From Sulfuricurvum sp. (GTDB lineage: Bacteria; Campylobacterota; Campylobacteria; Campylobacterales; Sulfurimonadaceae): a stretch of 64,000 nucleotides of DNA. A model generated the notes under the pieces. The model saw only the letters and a program-made list of their open reading frames with translations. It did not search any database and was not told where the DNA came from. Below, one piece after another: positions 38,340 to 49,306 of this stretch. A program made the translations under genes and the position numbers. Each line of letters starts with the position of its first letter. Position 1 is the stretch's first letter. The stretch is from assembly GCF_028713855.1 (NCBI RefSeq), contig NZ_JAQTNN010000013.1:24826-88825 (forward strand). Direction: 5' to 3'.

Positions 38340-39635
38340 TTACTTGATTTTGTCGTTAAGTAATTTACTCAACACGCGATCTTCAATCATCGCCATTTGG
38401 ATCGCAGGGAGGTATCCTGATTCTTGGTAGTGTTTGTAGACTGCCGCAGGATCTTGACCCATTTGCATTGCTTCGTAATAGATCGTTTGCATCAATTCTT
38501 GCTCGTTGACGGCAATATTTTCCGCTTTTGCCAATGCGTCTACGATAAAGGTAGCTTTAACGGCGCGGCATGCATCGTCGCGGAATGTTTCGCGCATTGC
38601 TTTTACTTGTTCAGCATCATTGCGAAGTTCTTCGAGTTGTGCTTCAGTTAAGTCACGCGCTTTTTTGTTGAGTGCCATATCCATCTCTTGTTCTACGATG
38701 AATTCAGGAAGATCGATCGTAAATGCAGCTACGAAAGTTTCCATAAGGGCAGGTTTGAGCTCGTCGTTGTATTTAACGCTCATTGCTTCGCTCTCAAGCT
38801 GTTCTTTTACTTTTTCTTTGAGCATTTCAACGCTCGCATCGTCATAACCCGGAAGCATTTTTTTCGCCAATTCTTCATCAACGACAACCGCTTCTTTCAT
38901 TTGGATAGCGTTTACTTTTACTTTGAATTGTGCCGGTTTGCCAGCGAGTTTTGCTCCGCCGTAGTTCTCAGGGAAAGTAACATCGATAGTTTTCTCTTCG
39001 TCTTTTTTCATACCGATCACTTGGTCTTCGAATCCAGGGATAAATTGACCGCTGCCCAAACGGAGCGCGAAATCTTCCGCTTTACCGCCTTCGAACGCTT
39101 CACCGTCTACAAATCCTTCGAAATTGATGAGTGCTGTATCGCCGCTCACCAATGCACGGTCTTCGTCTACGTTGACCATTGCTGCTTGTGCGCTTGCCAA
39201 TTCTTCGATACGTGCCATAACCGCTGCATCATCGACGGCAGGTTTTTCAACATCCGGAACCATTGCCGCATAATCACCGAGTTCGATTGCAGGACGGGTA
39301 GCGATGATTACTTCAACATCAATCCCGTTATCATTTTTTTCAAATTTAGCGATTTGAGGCTCACCGATCAAACTGTCAGCGGCGATTTCCATCTCAACGA
39401 GAGCAGCACTTAAAAGATCACGTAACGCTTGCGCTTCCGCATCTTGAACCAAACGGTCACCGTATTGTTTTTTCACTGCACTCAAAGGCACTTTACCTTT
39501 ACGGAAACCGGCAATTTTTGCATCTTTTGAGATTTGATTGGCGATTTTTTCGATATTTGAATCGATGGTACCGCGTGTAATAGCCGCGTTGATTTTCGCG
39601 TTGGCTGAGTCAATTTTGTTCGTTGTAATTTGCAT
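38340..39635 (-). CDS. tig: Trigger factor (ribosome-associated chaperone and prolyl isomerase)
   Basis: Binds the ribosome exit and folds new chains. The 431 residues contain the N-terminal ribosome-binding domain with [17 protein letters not shown] (usual GFRxGKVP signature), a central FKBP-type isomerase domain (about 150-240, with [20 protein letters not shown]), and a helical C-terminal chaperone domain. The start has AAGGGA upstream. It leads the leftward tig-clpP-GGDEF-def operon and is divergent from folE. Confidence 0.97.
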   Translation of the reverse strand: MQITTNKIDSANAKINAAITRGTIDSNIEKIANQISKDAKIAGFRKGKVPLSAVKKQYGDRLVQDAEAQALRDLLSAALVEMEIAADSLIGEPQIAKFEKNDNGIDVEVIIATRPAIELGDYAAMVPDVEKPAVDDAAVMARIEELASAQAAMVNVDEDRALVSGDTALINFEGFVDGEAFEGGKAEDFALRLGSGQFIPGFEDQVIGMKKDEEKTIDVTFPENYGGAKLAGKPAQFKVKVNAIQMKEAVVVDEELAKKMLPGYDDASVEMLKEKVKEQLESEAMSVKYNDELKPALMETFVAAFTIDLPEFIVEQEMDMALNKKARDLTEAQLEELRNDAEQVKAMRETFRDDACRAVKATFIVDALAKAENIAVNEQELMQTIYYEAMQMGQDPAAVYKHYQESGYLPAIQMAMIEDRVLSKLLNDKIK

Positions 39636-39786
39636 TGAATCCCTTTTATGACGTCTCGTATTAGACTAAATGGTGGCAATAATATCCAAAAAGGGTTAAC
39701 GCTACGCTGAATTAAAATAAAAGCAAAGTCGTGATAGAGTAATAAAGATAGTTTAATGACCAATATTTTGAATGATGAGAGAATCG

Positions 39787-40374
39787 ATGTCACAAGTAAA
39801 TGAACAGCAAAACTTTGAAGAAGCCGTCAAAACCATGATGCGCTATGTCGGTGAAGACGTGAACCGGGAGGGGCTGGAAAAAACTCCGAGCCGTGTGTTG
39901 AAAGCGTATGAATTTATGTTCGGCGGTTATAAAGAAGACCCGCAGATTATTTTAAACTCAGCCATGTTCGCGAGCAGTAACGATGAGATGGTTTTGATCA
40001 AAGATATCGAGTTTTATTCGACGTGTGAACATCATCTTCTTCCGATCATCGGACGGGCTCATGTCGCCTATATTCCCGATGGAAAAGTGGTCGGGCTCTC
40101 TAAAATTCCCCGTGTTGTCGATGTGTTTGCGCGACGGATGCAGATACAAGAGCAGCTCACGGAACAAATCGCCGATGCGTTAATGGAAGCGGTTTCTCCC
40201 AAAGGGGTAGCGGTCGTGATTCAGGCGCGTCACATGTGCATGGAGATGCGCGGTGTCCAAAAAATCAGTTCAACGACGACGTCAAGTGCGTTGCGGGGAT
40301 TATTTAAACGCGACGAGAAGACACGGATGGAATTTTTTAGTCTTATCAACTCTTCTACTGGGAATCGTTACTAA
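39787..40374 (+). CDS. folE: GTP cyclohydrolase I
   Basis: First step of tetrahydrofolate (and queuosine precursor) synthesis: GTP to dihydroneopterin triphosphate. The zinc and catalytic segment [20 protein letters not shown] and the later [14 protein letters not shown] with a zinc Cys are present. The start is uncertain: ATGs at 39772, 39775 and 39787 are in frame. I prefer 39787, with weak GAGAG upstream. QueF and FolE both serve queuosine synthesis although they lie 30 kb apart. FliI follows after three bases. Confidence 0.95.
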   Translation: MSQVNEQQNFEEAVKTMMRYVGEDVNREGLEKTPSRVLKAYEFMFGGYKEDPQIILNSAMFASSNDEMVLIKDIEFYSTCEHHLLPIIGRAHVAYIPDGKVVGLSKIPRVVDVFARRMQIQEQLTEQIADALMEAVSPKGVAVVIQARHMCMEMRGVQKISSTTTSSALRGLFKRDEKTRMEFFSLINSSTGNRY

Positions 40375-40377
40375 ATT

Positions 40378-41685
40378 ATGCCGCTAAAAGCACTGCGCAG
40401 CCGTTTGGGTATTGAGAAGCTTACGACGGTATTTGGCACCGTAACCAAAATCAGCCCTACCGTCATTGTCGCAGAGGGATTGCATGTGAGTATCGGTGAT
40501 ACCGTGATGATGATCTCCGAGGTCAACGGTGCAGAGGCTCTTGGTATGGTGAGTGAAGTAGAGCGGAACCGCTTTTTTATCACCCCTTTTCGGTTTATCG
40601 AAGGATTTCGTGCCGGAGATAAAGTCTATCCCAATCAAACCGGAATGATGATCGAGGTAGGTGATGCCCTATTGGGGCGCGTGGTTGATCCGTTTATGAA
40701 TCCGATCGACGGTAAGGGTCCTGTTGCGGGTACCCATTTGGAAGCGATCATCAAAGCACCTATTGCGGCAATGAAGCGTGGGATGATCGATGAGCCTTTT
40801 AGTGTCGGGGTTAAAACGATCGATGGATTGCTCACCTGCGGAAAAGGGCAAAAACTCGGCATTTTTGCCGGAAGCGGTGTGGGCAAATCGACCTTGATGG
40901 GGATGATTGTCCGTGGTGCCGATGCGCCGATCAAAGTAGTCGCCCTTATCGGTGAGCGGGGGCGTGAAGTTCCCGAGTTTATCGAAAAATCGCTCGGCGG
41001 CAATCTCGAAAATACCGTTTTAGTCGTTGCGACGAGTGATGATTCTCCGCTTATGCGTAAATACGGAGCCTTCAGTGCGATGAGTGTGGCGGAGTATTTC
41101 AAAGGAAAAGGACATGATGTTCTGTTTATGATGGACTCGGTGACCCGATTTGCGATGGCGCAGCGGGAAATTGGTCTCGCGCTAGGAGAACCCCCTACCT
41201 CAAAAGGGTATCCCCCTTCGTCGCTGACGCTGTTACCTCAGTTGATGGAGCGTGCAGGTAAAGAAGAAGGGAACGGCTCAATTACCGCTTTTTTTACCGT
41301 CCTTGTAGAAGGGGATGATTTGAGCGATCCGATTGCCGATCAGTCGCGATCGATATTAGACGGGCATATTGTCCTTTCCCGTGAACTGACCGATTTCGGT
41401 ATCTATCCTCCTATCCATATTCTCAACTCCGCTTCGCGTGTTATGAATGATATTATCTCTCCGGAACATCTTGCTGCCGTAAGACGATTTCGCCGCCTTT
41501 ATACACTGTTAAAAGAGAATGAGATGTTAATCCGTATCGGTGCGTATGTCCAAGGAACCGACCGAGAACTCGATGAAGCGATGGCTAAGAAAGCAAAAAT
41601 GGAAGCATTTCTTTCCCAAGAGTCAATGAGTATCTCACACTTTCAAGAGACGGTGGATCAGCTGATCGCATTGATGGGGAGTTGA
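40378..41685 (+). CDS. fliI: Flagellar export ATPase FliI
   Basis: Drives export of flagellar subunits through the type III apparatus. The 435 residues include Walker A GSGVGKSTLM, Walker B DVLFMMDSVTRFAMAQRE and the export-ATPase signature PPSSLTLLPQLMERAGK. It is the only flagellar gene in the window and sits next to folE, a linkage also found in Campylobacter. It shows the organism is probably motile. Confidence 0.95.
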   Translation: MPLKALRSRLGIEKLTTVFGTVTKISPTVIVAEGLHVSIGDTVMMISEVNGAEALGMVSEVERNRFFITPFRFIEGFRAGDKVYPNQTGMMIEVGDALLGRVVDPFMNPIDGKGPVAGTHLEAIIKAPIAAMKRGMIDEPFSVGVKTIDGLLTCGKGQKLGIFAGSGVGKSTLMGMIVRGADAPIKVVALIGERGREVPEFIEKSLGGNLENTVLVVATSDDSPLMRKYGAFSAMSVAEYFKGKGHDVLFMMDSVTRFAMAQREIGLALGEPPTSKGYPPSSLTLLPQLMERAGKEEGNGSITAFFTVLVEGDDLSDPIADQSRSILDGHIVLSRELTDFGIYPPIHILNSASRVMNDIISPEHLAAVRRFRRLYTLLKENEMLIRIGAYVQGTDRELDEAMAKKAKMEAFLSQESMSISHFQETVDQLIALMGS

Positions 41686-41769
41686 TCGAATCCTTAAAGA
41701 GTGTTAAACATAAAAACCCCTTAAGGTTACTATAACATCGTTTGCACTATTATCCCAAAAGTTAAACAA

Positions 41770-43026
<1,257 letters not shown>

Positions 43027-43036
43027 GGAAACAATT

Positions 43037-44011
43037 ATGGCTAAGAATGATTTATTGGGCGGATCTCTTTGGGATCAGTACTCAAACAAAGTAACCACAT
43101 TAATGAATAACCCGAATAATCAAGGGGAAATTACCCAAGAAGAGTGTGACGCTGCCGGACATAAGCTGATCGTTGCCGATTTTGGTGCGGAGAGCTGTGG
43201 TGATGCGGTCCGTTTATACTGGGAAGTTGACCCAGCGACGGATACGATCGTCAAATCGAAATTTAAAAGTTTCGGCTGTGGTACAGCAATCGCAAGTTCA
43301 GATATGATGGCAGAGTTGTGCATTGGTAAAAAAGTTCAGGAAGCGGTTAAAATCACGAATATCGATGTTGAAAAGTCATTACGAGATGATCCCGAAACTC
43401 CTGCTGTTCCACCGCAAAAAATGCACTGTTCGGTTATGGCATATGACGTTATCAAAAAAGCGGCAGGGCTTTATCTCGGTGTTGATGAATCAAGTTTCGA
43501 AGATGAGATCATCGTATGTGAATGTGCGCGTGTAAGTTTGGGGACACTTCGTGAAGTGATTAAACTCAACGACCTTAAAACGGTTGAGCAAATCACCGAT
43601 TACACCAAAGCGGGCGGATTCTGTAAATCGTGTATCAAACCGGGCGGGCATGAAGCACGCGAGTACTATCTCGTCGATATTTTGGCCGATGTCCGTCGTG
43701 AGATGGATGAAGAGAAAATGCGTTCAGCGGCTGATGCGGGAAGTCACGGTGATTTCGAAGCGATGACACTGGTTCAGAAGATCAAAGCGATTGATAGTGT
43801 TGTGGATGAGTCAATCCGTCAGTTTTTGGTTATGGACGGCGGAAATATGGAGGTTATCGATATTAAAGATTCTCCGGACTATATCGATGTTTATATCCGC
43901 TATTTGGGTGCGTGTAACGGCTGTGCTAGTTCAAGTACGGGGACATTGTATGCGATCGAAGCGACACTCAAAGAGAAACTTTCTCAGAAAATCCGAGTAT
44001 TACCTATCTAA
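43037..44011 (+). CDS. nifU: Iron-sulfur cluster scaffold NifU
   Basis: A three-part scaffold of 324 residues. An IscU-like N-terminal domain has cysteines in ESCGDAVR, SFGCGTAIASSDMM and KMHCSVMAY. A central BFD-like [2Fe-2S] domain has CECARVSLGTLREV and GGFCKSCIKPGG. The C-terminal NifU domain has the CxxC in GACNGCASSSTG. I start at the ATG at 43037 (TAAGGA upstream); an upstream reading begins inside nifS. It receives sulfur from NifS encoded ten bases earlier. Confidence 0.96.
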   Translation: MAKNDLLGGSLWDQYSNKVTTLMNNPNNQGEITQEECDAAGHKLIVADFGAESCGDAVRLYWEVDPATDTIVKSKFKSFGCGTAIASSDMMAELCIGKKVQEAVKITNIDVEKSLRDDPETPAVPPQKMHCSVMAYDVIKKAAGLYLGVDESSFEDEIIVCECARVSLGTLREVIKLNDLKTVEQITDYTKAGGFCKSCIKPGGHEAREYYLVDILADVRREMDEEKMRSAADAGSHGDFEAMTLVQKIKAIDSVVDESIRQFLVMDGGNMEVIDIKDSPDYIDVYIRYLGACNGCASSSTGTLYAIEATLKEKLSQKIRVLPI

Positions 44012-44020
44012 ATCCCTTTC

Positions 44021-44095
44021 CGTTCGTGGTGAGCTTGTCGAACCATGAACTGCCCTTCGACATACCCAAAGGGTACAAGTGCTCAGGGCGAACGG
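44021..44095. repeat. Dispersed palindromic (REP-like) repeat, copy 2, with an internal insert
   Basis: It starts and ends like copy 1 (CGTTCGTGGTGAGCTTGTCG at the left, GCTCAGGGCGAACGG at the right) but carries about 17 extra bases after CTTCGACA. The extra piece is itself palindromic (TACCC, AAA, GGGTA). The repeat fills the gap between convergent nifU and phoH and ends nine bases before the phoH stop. Confidence 0.8.
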
Positions 44096-44103
44096 AAAAA
44101 TCC

Positions 44104-45567
44104 TTAAAAATTCTTATCAAACCAATCGGCTACTTGGCTACGAATCGTATGCCGTAACTGAATCCCCGCGATAAAATTATTATGCTGTGCTTTGTTCAGC
44201 AAACTGACGAGGGCATTGCGACGCTTGGAGAGGAACGGATGATCGATTTGTCCCGGATCTCCCATGACGACGAGGCGAGTCTCATCCCCCATACGGGTTC
44301 CGATGAGTTTGAGGGTGGCGTTGGTCATATTTTGCGCTTCGTCAATGATAACGAATTTACGTGAGATCGTCGTACCTCGCATGTGAGCAATATCCATGAC
44401 TTCGATATTGTATTTTTTCATAAACACTTCGGTCGCATTTTCCCGTTTGACGGAGTTAGTATTGCCTGTGTACTCGACTCGCGCATCGATAGAGCGTTTG
44501 CTTTGGTGCTCGATTGTAAAGTTAACTGCGGCATACAGAGGATACATAAAAAAGCCGAGTTTTTGTTCCTCATCCCCTTTTCTAAATCCCAGTTCGGCTT
44601 GCTGATCGTTTGACGTGACAGTGTTACGTGCGTATACGATCCCCTCTACAATTCCCTCTTCGACCAGTTCCAATCCCGCTTGAAGTGCGACCAGTGTTTT
44701 CCCCGATCCGGTTGAACCGGCAACGACGGTGACGTAGTTTTGGGGATGGGTCATCATTGCATAATAAAATTTTTGTTCGACATTCAGCGGACGAACGAGT
44801 TCATCGCTGAAATGTTCTCCGAAGCGTCGATCGAAATCGCACCATTCTATTTGGTTATTGAAACAAAATGCGTGTCGTTGTATCCCTGTCTCGTACATCT
44901 CGGATGAGGTGCTGAGTGCTTTTTGGACAAAAGTGATTTGATCAAAATTATGATGCTCGACTTCTGTAGGAAGAACGGGTGTCTCTTCGTATTCATAGGT
45001 ATAAGTAAAGTCGATTTGTTCCGGTGCTTCGACACTGCTGTTACGGATGCTCTGCGTTCGGATACCCCGAATCTCGGCGGCAATTCGAAACGACATATCG
45101 TTACTGAGGAGCGTGAGGTCATAATCATCGGCGATTTCTGCGATTTTGGCATCATTGATCCCTTTGGGTTCGGAGAAATTGTGAGAAACACGGTAGCTTT
45201 CACGATGAACGATAAAGAGATCGATAAGGTTGGCCTCTCCGCCATGCAAAGAGCGGTCAAAATTGAGTGCTAAGCGGTAGTAACGGTCATTTTTGCACTC
45301 TTCCATGTCAACATGATTACGAACGCATTCTGGAAGCTCTATAAAGCTGATCGGTTCCCCCCATGCCGCGTCGGCAAGACGGAAAAATTCACGTGCCTGA
45401 AAACCCGCTTCGGAGCGCATATCATCTTTTTTACTGTTAAGCTCGCCTAAAACGATATTAGTGATAACAATACCGTTTTGGTTTTCGTCGCTGATTCGTA
45501 AGATATTGGTTGGATCATCAAGGATAACTGAGGTGTCGAGGAGATAGCAGTTTTGAGTTGGACTCAT
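44104..45567 (-). CDS. PhoH-like ATPase with N-terminal PIN domain
   Basis: A 487-residue PIN-PhoH (PhoH2-type) protein. The PIN ribonuclease domain (about 1-150) begins YLLDTSVILDD with the first catalytic Asp; other acidic residues follow (GINDAKI, LTLLSNDMSF). The PhoH ATPase (about 235-440) has Walker A VAGSTGSGKTLVAL and Walker B FVIIDEAQNMT. PhoH2 proteins can unwind and cleave RNA. I prefer the ATG at 45567, one codon inside a GTG, with AAGGG nine bases upstream. It stands alone between nifU and aroC. Confidence 0.92.
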   Translation of the reverse strand: MSPTQNCYLLDTSVILDDPTNILRISDENQNGIVITNIVLGELNSKKDDMRSEAGFQAREFFRLADAAWGEPISFIELPECVRNHVDMEECKNDRYYRLALNFDRSLHGGEANLIDLFIVHRESYRVSHNFSEPKGINDAKIAEIADDYDLTLLSNDMSFRIAAEIRGIRTQSIRNSSVEAPEQIDFTYTYEYEETPVLPTEVEHHNFDQITFVQKALSTSSEMYETGIQRHAFCFNNQIEWCDFDRRFGEHFSDELVRPLNVEQKFYYAMMTHPQNYVTVVAGSTGSGKTLVALQAGLELVEEGIVEGIVYARNTVTSNDQQAELGFRKGDEEQKLGFFMYPLYAAVNFTIEHQSKRSIDARVEYTGNTNSVKRENATEVFMKKYNIEVMDIAHMRGTTISRKFVIIDEAQNMTNATLKLIGTRMGDETRLVVMGDPGQIDHPFLSKRRNALVSLLNKAQHNNFIAGIQLRHTIRSQVADWFDKNF

Positions 45568-45629
45568 CACAAAGAACCCTTTTTGTAGGAATTCTCTATG
45601 GTAGTGAAATAAACCTTAAATATAAAAAA

Positions 45630-46703
45630 TTATAGGTAATAACCTTTGATTCCATCCATAGTACGACCCATATTGAGTAACACCATATCCGCAATAACAA
45701 GGGCCGCCATCGATTCGGCAACGACCGACCCTCGCACAGCAACACAAGGGTCGTGCCGACCTTTAAGAGAGACGTGGACGCTTTCGTTATGGGTATCGAT
45801 ACTTTCTTGGTCGATGAAGATTGAAGGGGTCGGTTTAAAATGGACACGAATGAGGATATCATCACCATTGCTCATCCCGCCTAAAATACCCCCCGCATGG
45901 TTGGACTTAAAGCCATTTGGGGTGATAGGGTCGTTGTTCTCGCTGGCAAGGAGTTCAGCGCTGTGAGTTCCCTCGCCGATCTCGACTGCTTTGACGGCAT
46001 TGATCCCCATCATTGCTTCGGCTAATACGGCATCCAGTTTGTAGTAGAGCCCCTCTCCTAATCCGATCGGAAGGTTCGAGATTTTTACAGTAGCGACACC
46101 GCCAACTGAGTCATGAGCATTTTTCGCCTCTAAAATCGCTGTTTTTTGAGCCTCTTCAACGTTTTTATCGAGAGCATAGATGGGGCTGTTTTTTGGATAA
46201 CTAAAATCTAGGGTTTGCGCTTCAATACCGTGAATTGCACTGATACCGCTGGTAAATTCAATTCCCAGAGATTTGAGCATCAGCTTGGCGACTGCACCGC
46301 CTGCTACGCGTGCCGCCGTTTCACGTGCGCTTGAGCGTCCGCCGCCGCGATAATCACGCAAACCGTATTTGTGAAAATAGGTAAAATCGGCGTGTCCCGG
46401 ACGAAAGATATCTTTGACATTGCTGTAATCGCCGCTTTTTTGATCGGTGTTATAGATTACCAAGGTTATCGGGGTTCCGGTGCTAAACCCTTCGAACACA
46501 CCGCTGAGAACTTCGACTTTATCATTTTCTTTGCGCGCGGTAGCGAACTCGTTTTGTCCCGGTTTGCGGCGATCAAGTTCACTTTGGATAAAGGCTTCAT
46601 CGATCTCTAATCCTGCAGGGACACCGTCAAGTACACATCCGATCGCTTTTCCGTGTGACTCACCGAACGTGGTGATGGTAAAACGTTCCCCGAACCGATT
46701 CAT
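45630..46703 (-). CDS. aroC: Chorismate synthase
   Basis: Last step of the shikimate pathway, using reduced FMN. The 357 residues show the signatures [18 protein letters not shown] at the N-terminus, [17 protein letters not shown] and the C-terminal [12 protein letters not shown]. It overlaps rnc by ATGA in the rnhA-rnc-aroC cluster that is conserved in Campylobacter. Confidence 0.97.
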   Translation of the reverse strand: MNRFGERFTITTFGESHGKAIGCVLDGVPAGLEIDEAFIQSELDRRKPGQNEFATARKENDKVEVLSGVFEGFSTGTPITLVIYNTDQKSGDYSNVKDIFRPGHADFTYFHKYGLRDYRGGGRSSARETAARVAGGAVAKLMLKSLGIEFTSGISAIHGIEAQTLDFSYPKNSPIYALDKNVEEAQKTAILEAKNAHDSVGGVATVKISNLPIGLGEGLYYKLDAVLAEAMMGINAVKAVEIGEGTHSAELLASENNDPITPNGFKSNHAGGILGGMSNGDDILIRVHFKPTPSIFIDQESIDTHNESVHVSLKGRHDPCVAVRGSVVAESMAALVIADMVLLNMGRTMDGIKGYYL

Positions 46704-47380
46704 TTTAGTTCCTTTGACAGCATATCAAGGGCAATTTGCGCCGCTTCCTGCTGAGCTTGTTTTTTACTTTTTCCTTGTGCGGCAGCGTATCGTTTTCCAT
46801 CGATCAAGACGGCGACTTCGAACTCTTTTTTATGATCCGGTCCGTGTGCGGCGATGAGCTGATATTCCGGAGTTGTTCCGTAGTGGGCTTGGGTTAGCTC
46901 TTGGAGAGAGGTTTTATAATCTTTGAAGAGCGAATCAAGCGAAATATCGGGATGGACATGTTCGAGGAGAGAAATGGTGATCTCTTGCACTTTGCCCAAG
47001 CCGGTTTCGAGGTAGATAGCCCCCATGAGTGCCTCAAATGCATTGGAAAGGAGCGAGCTTTTAGTTCGGCCGCTGTTATTCTCTTCGGCGTTTGAGAGAT
47101 AGATGTATTCACCGAGTCCGAGATGGTTGGCCAATGAGGTAAATCCTCCTTCGTTGACGAGCGAAGCACGCATTTTGGAGAGTTTTCCTTCATCAAAATC
47201 TCGAAATTTGGCATAGAGATATTCGCCGACGATCAAATCGAGTACCGCATCACCCAAAAACTCAAGGCGCTCATTATTGTAGGGCTGTTTGTAGCTTTTG
47301 TGCGTCAGCGCTTCAATAAGGAGCTTTTGGTTTTGAAATGTGTACCCTAAACGTTCTTGCAGGGTGGTTAAGTTATCCAT
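46700..47380 (-). CDS. rnc: Ribonuclease III
   Basis: Cuts double-stranded RNA, including rRNA precursors. The 226 residues have the catalytic signature [20 protein letters not shown], a second acidic site near [13 protein letters not shown], and a C-terminal double-stranded RNA-binding domain (about 155-225, [15 protein letters not shown]). Stop and start codons overlap with both neighbours, so the genes are coupled. Confidence 0.97.
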   Translation of the reverse strand: MDNLTTLQERLGYTFQNQKLLIEALTHKSYKQPYNNERLEFLGDAVLDLIVGEYLYAKFRDFDEGKLSKMRASLVNEGGFTSLANHLGLGEYIYLSNAEENNSGRTKSSLLSNAFEALMGAIYLETGLGKVQEITISLLEHVHPDISLDSLFKDYKTSLQELTQAHYGTTPEYQLIAAHGPDHKKEFEVAVLIDGKRYAAAQGKSKKQAQQEAAQIALDMLSKELK

Positions 47381-47814
47381 TACTCTTTTATTCCTTTTTT
47401 AAATTTTTCCGCTTCTTCACGAGCGATTTGGTCGCATTGTTCGTTTTCAGGATGACCGTTATGACCCCGAACCCATACTCCGTTGATGCGATGACCAGCA
47501 GAAACGGTGATGTATTCGTGCCACAGATCAGGATTTTTTACTTTAGCAAAATTGCGTTTTATCCACCCGTCCAGCCACTCATTGATCCCTTTTATGACAT
47601 AGCTTGAGTCTGAGATAATGGTAACATCGCAGGGCTCTTTGAGTGCCCGCAGCCCTTCTATCACCCCGAGTAGTTCCATACGATTATTAGTCGTATGCGC
47701 TTCTCCGCCGCTTATGATCCGTTCCTTATCACCGTAGCGTAGAATCGCACCAAATCCCCCCGGTCCCGGATTACCCAATGCCGAGCCGTCACTGAAGAGA
47801 GTTATTTTCTTCAA
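47380..47814 (-). CDS. rnhA: Ribonuclease HI
   Basis: Degrades RNA in RNA-DNA hybrids. The 144 residues carry the four catalytic acids: Asp in [15 protein letters not shown], Glu in [13 protein letters not shown], Asp in [10 protein letters not shown] and Asp in [11 protein letters not shown]. The start is a TTG at 47814 with AAAGGA five bases upstream, 26 bases inside the end of the TPR gene. Confidence 0.96.
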   Translation of the reverse strand: MKKITLFSDGSALGNPGPGGFGAILRYGDKERIISGGEAHTTNNRMELLGVIEGLRALKEPCDVTIISDSSYVIKGINEWLDGWIKRNFAKVKNPDLWHEYITVSAGHRINGVWVRGHNGHPENEQCDQIAREEAEKFKKGIKE

Positions 47815-48832
47815 ACCGTTCCTTTGAGAGATTCATCAGCACGTTTACGGAATCGATGGCATGGCAATGTGGACAGCGGTGAAACGGCAAAAATGAGATT
47901 GAATTACATTTATCACACGTATATTCAAACTGCAATGTAGCTTTTCCCGCACCGCATCGGCGTAGTGCAATAAGAGTATCGAGTTCGAAAATCGAGCTCC
48001 CCTCCGCTAGACTAACTGAGCCTTTAGCGCTAAACAGTTCGCGTAAATAGGTGTTGCTTGCAATTATATCCAAATCGAGATTTTCATCTCCAATACGCCA
48101 TAAAATATCGCTCAGCCGGGCGCTTAAAGATTGATCGTAATGCTTCCATCCCAACAGTGGACGATAGGTAAAGAGCCATTCGAAAATCATGTAGCCGAGT
48201 TTACGATGCGTTGTGTAGAGTTCGATCAGTTTTTGGGCTTTCTCATCCATGTCGATGCGATGATTAGCAATAAGGATACGACATTCGAGATAAAGCTTTT
48301 CGCTTATCGTATCCGGAGAAAGTTCAAGGAGAGATTCTGTTACTTCTAATGCTTTGTCGTATTGTTGAAGATGTTCGTAAATCAAAATCAAAAAGTGCAA
48401 GGCTTGCGGCGTTCGGGGATGATTTTGGAGGATTTGAAGGAACGTTTGACGGGAGCGCTCTAAAAAGCCTGCCTTGAAAAAGCTTTTTCCCAGCAGCAAC
48501 AGCGCATCTTTTTGGAAAATAGGGTCACGGTTTTTGGAGAGGAGGGCGTGATAGATCTCGACGCTTTTTTCATAATTTCCCTGATGCTCAAAACTCTGTG
48601 CCAAAAGGAGCCAAGATTCGCTGGAAAGAGAGTTTTGTTGTACCTGCTCCGTGAGTTTGACCCCCTCACCGATCGATTCGAATTTGCCTAAAAACGATTC
48701 GAGATTGCGATGCTCACGTGCTGCTTTATATCGTCCCCACCAATAGCTTAAGAAGGAGAGGATAAAAAGGAGAATAAAAAAAACGACGACACCGAAAAGA
48801 GGATCGCGAAATTCAATAAAAAATGTGTCCAT
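47789..48832 (-). CDS. LapB-like membrane-anchored TPR protein with zinc ribbon
   Basis: A 347-residue protein with one N-terminal membrane helix (about 12-32), tetratricopeptide-like helical repeats (about 65-260) and a C-terminal four-cysteine rubredoxin-like metal site (CDKC then CPHC, about 310-330). This layout matches LapB/YciM, which in E. coli controls LpxC turnover and lipopolysaccharide synthesis. The match is by architecture, so the role is inferred. It sits in the leftward recJ-to-aroC run. Confidence 0.82.
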   Translation of the reverse strand: MDTFFIEFRDPLFGVVVFFILLFILSFLSYWWGRYKAAREHRNLESFLGKFESIGEGVKLTEQVQQNSLSSESWLLLAQSFEHQGNYEKSVEIYHALLSKNRDPIFQKDALLLLGKSFFKAGFLERSRQTFLQILQNHPRTPQALHFLILIYEHLQQYDKALEVTESLLELSPDTISEKLYLECRILIANHRIDMDEKAQKLIELYTTHRKLGYMIFEWLFTYRPLLGWKHYDQSLSARLSDILWRIGDENLDLDIIASNTYLRELFSAKGSVSLAEGSSIFELDTLIALRRCGAGKATLQFEYTCDKCNSISFLPFHRCPHCHAIDSVNVLMNLSKERFEENNSLQ

Positions 48833-48838
48833 ACCGTA

Positions 48839-49306
48839 TTATAGCCGTGAAAAGGTTATTTCTTTTATTGTTCGCGTATTTCGATCAATCCGGTAGTGCA
48901 CGGAGGGTTCATTTTCGTTGTGACACAGATCATCGTCGCATTGGAGTGTTTTGCTCAGAGGGAGGGTATCTCCTATGCCTTGAGCGTATTTGTTTTTAAC
49001 AAGAGGCGACACCACCTGAATTTCGGCAATTTTTTTGCCGGACGGGTCAGAGACGATATCCGCTATGGAACTCTTTCCCCGTTTCATTTGAAAAATGATT
49101 TGATTCTGATCGGGGGAAATTTGACTCAGTTTTTCGAACGTAAAACCGCTAAGGGAACTGCTTACCTGATCAAAAGGGGTATTATGATGAATAGAACCGA
49201 GACCCTCTTCACTGATGGTAAGCGGATACGGTAGCGGCTCGTTGGGAGCATCGCAACCGTTTATGATGAGGGTAAAAATGGCCAGAGATAGGAACCGGAT
49301 GATCAA
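48839..49306 (-). CDS. Putative lipoprotein
   Basis: A 155-residue secreted protein. The start is best placed at a TTG (49306) that overlaps the recJ stop as TTGA, with GAGAGGG upstream. This gives a signal peptide ending in a lipobox-like LIINGC, so it is probably lipid-anchored. Longer readings inside recJ would bury the signal. The body has two cysteines (LQCDDDLCH), which could pair. I recognise no family. It is cotranscribed with recJ and the TPR gene. Confidence 0.72.
   Translation of the reverse strand: MIIRFLSLAIFTLIINGCDAPNEPLPYPLTISEEGLGSIHHNTPFDQVSSSLSGFTFEKLSQISPDQNQIIFQMKRGKSSIADIVSDPSGKKIAEIQVVSPLVKNKYAQGIGDTLPLSKTLQCDDDLCHNENEPSVHYRIDRNTRTIKEITFSRL

Noticed and set aside
38688..39413. 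Long open frame (241 codons) on the plus strand opposite tig
   Set aside because: It is fully antisense to a certain trigger factor gene and its product is a low-complexity Phe/Cys/His-rich sequence with no family resemblance.
43791..44048. Open frame ending in SVRGELVEP at the end of nifU
   Set aside because: Out of frame with nifU; the ending comes from the palindromic repeat read through, not from a gene.
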